Shown: one piece after another, positions 62,341-64,000 of the stretch
Layout of the letters: each line of letters opens with the position of its first letter
Numbering within the stretch: the stretch's first letter is position 1
Source: Eunapius fragilis
Lineage: Eukaryota; Porifera; Demospongiae; Spongillida; Spongillidae
Assembly: GCA_963681505.1 (NCBI GenBank)
Contig: OY811974.1
Location: 302,189 to 366,188, forward strand
Length of the DNA: 64,000 nt
Direction of reading: 5' to 3'
Notes under the pieces: model-generated
Databases searched by the model: none
What the model was told of the DNA's origin: nothing
Seen by the model: the letters and a program-made list of their open reading frames with translations, nothing else
Made by a program: the position numbers and the translations under genes

Positions 62341-63650
62341 CACTCTAAAACTCCCTTTAACCTCTAAGACTTGTGACATAACCATGGTCCTCAAGGGGGA
62401 GGGGCCATTTTAATGACACATGTTCTGAAATGTGAGACAGACCTCATCAGATGCTCTGGTGGTGCAGGATCACCAGAACATCGCTTACCTTGGTCAGACA
62501 GTGGGGTAAACTCACTCTCACATGTGTGACATGGCCATGGTTCTCAAGGGGGAGGGGCCATTTTAATGACTTATGTTCTGAAATGTGAGACAGACCTCAT
62601 CAGATGCTCTGGTGGTGCAGGATCACCAGAACATCGCTTACCTTGGTCAGACAGTGGGGTAAACTCCCTCTCACATGTGTGACATGGCCGTGGTTCTCAA
62701 GGGGGAGGGGCCATTTTAATGACACATGTTCAGAAATGTGAGACAGACCTCATCAGATGCTCTGGTGGTGCAGGATCACCAGAACATCGCTTACCTTGGT
62801 CAGACAGTGGGGTAAACTCTCTCTCACATGTGTGACATGGCCATGGTTCTCAAGGGGGAGGGGCCATTTTAATCACACATGTTCTGAAATGTGAGACAGA
62901 CCTCATCAGATGCTCTGGTGGTGCAGGATCACCAGAACATCGCTTACCTTGATCAGACAGTGGGGTAAACTCACTCTCACATGTGTGACATGGCCATGGT
63001 TCTCAAGGGGGAGGGGCCATTTTAATGACACATGTTCAGAAATGTGAGACAGACCTCATCAGATGCTCTGGTGGTGCAGGATCACCAGAACATCGCTTAC
63101 CTTGGTCAGACAGTGGGGTAAACTCTCTCTCACATGTGTGACATGGCCGTGGTTCTCAAGGGGGAGGGGCCATTTTAATGACACATGTTCAGAAATGTGA
63201 GACAGACCTCATCAGATGCTCTGGTGGTGCAGGATCACCAGAACATTGCTTACCTTGGTCAGACAGTAGGGCAAACTCACTTTCACATGTGTGACATGGC
63301 CATGGTTCTCAAGGGGGAGGGGCCATTTTAATGACACATGTTCAGAAATGTGAGACAGACCTCATCAGATGCTCTGGTGGTGCAGGATCACCAGAACATC
63401 GCTTACCTTGGTCAGACAGTGGGGTAAACTCACTCTCACATGTGTGACATGGCCATGGTTCTCAAGGGGGAGGGGCCATTTTAATGACACATGCTCAGAA
63501 ATGTGAGACAGGCCTCATCAGATGCTCTGGTGGTGCAGGATCACCAGAACATCCCTTACCTTAGTGGGGTAAACTCACTCTCACATGTGTGACATGGCCA
63601 TGGTTCTCAAGGGGGAGGGGCCATTTTAATGATACGTGAGACAGACCTCA
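62341..63650 (+). repeat. Right subterminal array of 153-bp tandem units
   Basis: ACATGGCCATGG-type unit starts lie at 62376, 62529, 62682, 62835, 62988, 63141, 63294, 63447 and 63592. The spacing is exactly 153 bases except the last, which lost 8. Each unit has TCTGGTG and CACCAGA separated by nine bases (a hairpin), CTCAAGGGGGAGGGGCCATT and TCACATGTGTGACATGG. It shows no similarity to the left array. Confidence 0.95.
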
Positions 63651-64000
63651 TCAGATGGTCGGGTTCACCTGTACAATAAAAAGTCTCATTTCTGTGCAAC
63701 TTGGTAGGGTTAGCCAGGCGCCTTGGACACAAAAAGTACCGTGATTCCAGTCCATATGTGGAAGCCCGGCTCATATTACAGGCCGTGTCGTGAACTGGTA
63801 AGTAGGCTGTTTTCCTTCTGCGCAAGCTAGCTAGCTACATGTACCTGAACGTTCTGGCCGCGATTAATGTTGGCCGCATTAATGATTATCGTCAGGCCGC
63901 ATCTTAATCACATTACAAATTAATTGGAATGTGGTGCTGAGGAATGTGGTGCTAACTTCCAAGCGGTGTACTGATGGAGGGAGGGAGGAGTGGAGGATAA
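63651..64000. other. End of window, no gene
   Basis: It holds the right inverted repeat of the large element and, before it at 63855-63910, three GGCCGC words each near a TTAAT word. No coding potential was seen. Confidence 0.5.
63927..63966 (-). repeat. Right 40-bp inverted repeat of the large element
   Basis: On the minus strand it begins ACCGCTTGGAAGTTAGC. It contains the motif AATGTGGTGCT twice on the plus strand. Confidence 0.75.

Larger units (their letters stand above)
52038..63966 (+). mobile_element. Candidate 11.9-kb DNA transposon with PHD, transposase, USP and Ulp1 domains
   Basis: Bases 52038-52077 and 63927-63966 are inverted copies of each other over 40 bases with three mismatches (core TGGAAGTTAGC and CACATTCCTCAGCACCACAT). 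Just inside each end lies a tandem array: 173-bp units on the left, 153-bp units on the right. One large plus-strand gene with a transposase-like core fills the middle. Terminal inverted repeats, subterminal arrays and a DDE-type core together indicate a large cut-and-paste element of the Mutator/KDZ kind. No matching target duplication was seen at the outermost positions, so the exact ends are uncertain. The left end lies 153 bases beyond the end of unit B. Confidence 0.6.

Noticed and set aside
62341-63650. CRISPR-like regular array
   Set aside because: Repeat and spacer parts are both conserved between units, so there are no variable spacers. It is a tandem repeat in a eukaryotic genome.

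Overview
The window is eukaryotic. Genes are interrupted by GT-AG introns, some only 45-60 bases long. The DNA is A+T-rich, with many TACATGTA-like words, microsatellites, long C/G homopolymers and small inverted-repeat elements. A sponge or another early-branching marine animal is my best guess, based on a DENN/SBF-type gene, a Death-like domain, RHS/Crinkler-type NTPases and the transposon families. No species marker is present.

The layout is a large direct duplication followed by an unrelated transposon. Unit A (about 32-24962) and unit B (about 26224-51885) are collinear and nearly identical, separated by 1.26 kb of unrelated sequence. Each carries, in order: a DENN-domain gene (+), a CATGTGA-rich repeat field, weak coding candidates, a Death-domain-like ORF (-), an 87-bp MITE with a 9-bp target duplication, and a long intronless RHS/Crinkler-type P-loop NTPase plus nuclease (-) with a disordered ORF upstream. 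The copies differ mainly by mobile DNA. Unit B alone has a 5.3-kb Academ-like transposon (36089-41400) and a 284-bp MITE (51325-51608). Unit A alone has a 4.9-kb segment (16136-21021) bounded by short inverted repeats and full of CA-rich tandem units. The DENN copy in B has a 1-base deletion in one exon. The duplication could be real and recent, or two divergent haplotypes assembled end to end.

The most striking region is 52038-63966, about 11.9 kb bounded by 40-bp inverted repeats. Just inside each end lies a different tandem array (173-bp units left, 153-bp units right). Between them is one long, many-exon plus-strand gene (53775-62242). Spliced by hand, its frame stays open through a PHD finger, a DDE-type transposase-like core, a complete ubiquitin-specific protease domain (Cys, His and Asp boxes) and a complete Ulp1/SENP-type SUMO protease domain (His, Asp, Gln, Cys). 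I read it as a large DNA transposon, or a host gene derived from one, that joins a chromatin reader and a transposase to both a deubiquitinase and a deSUMOylase. No tRNA, rRNA or CRISPR was recognised.
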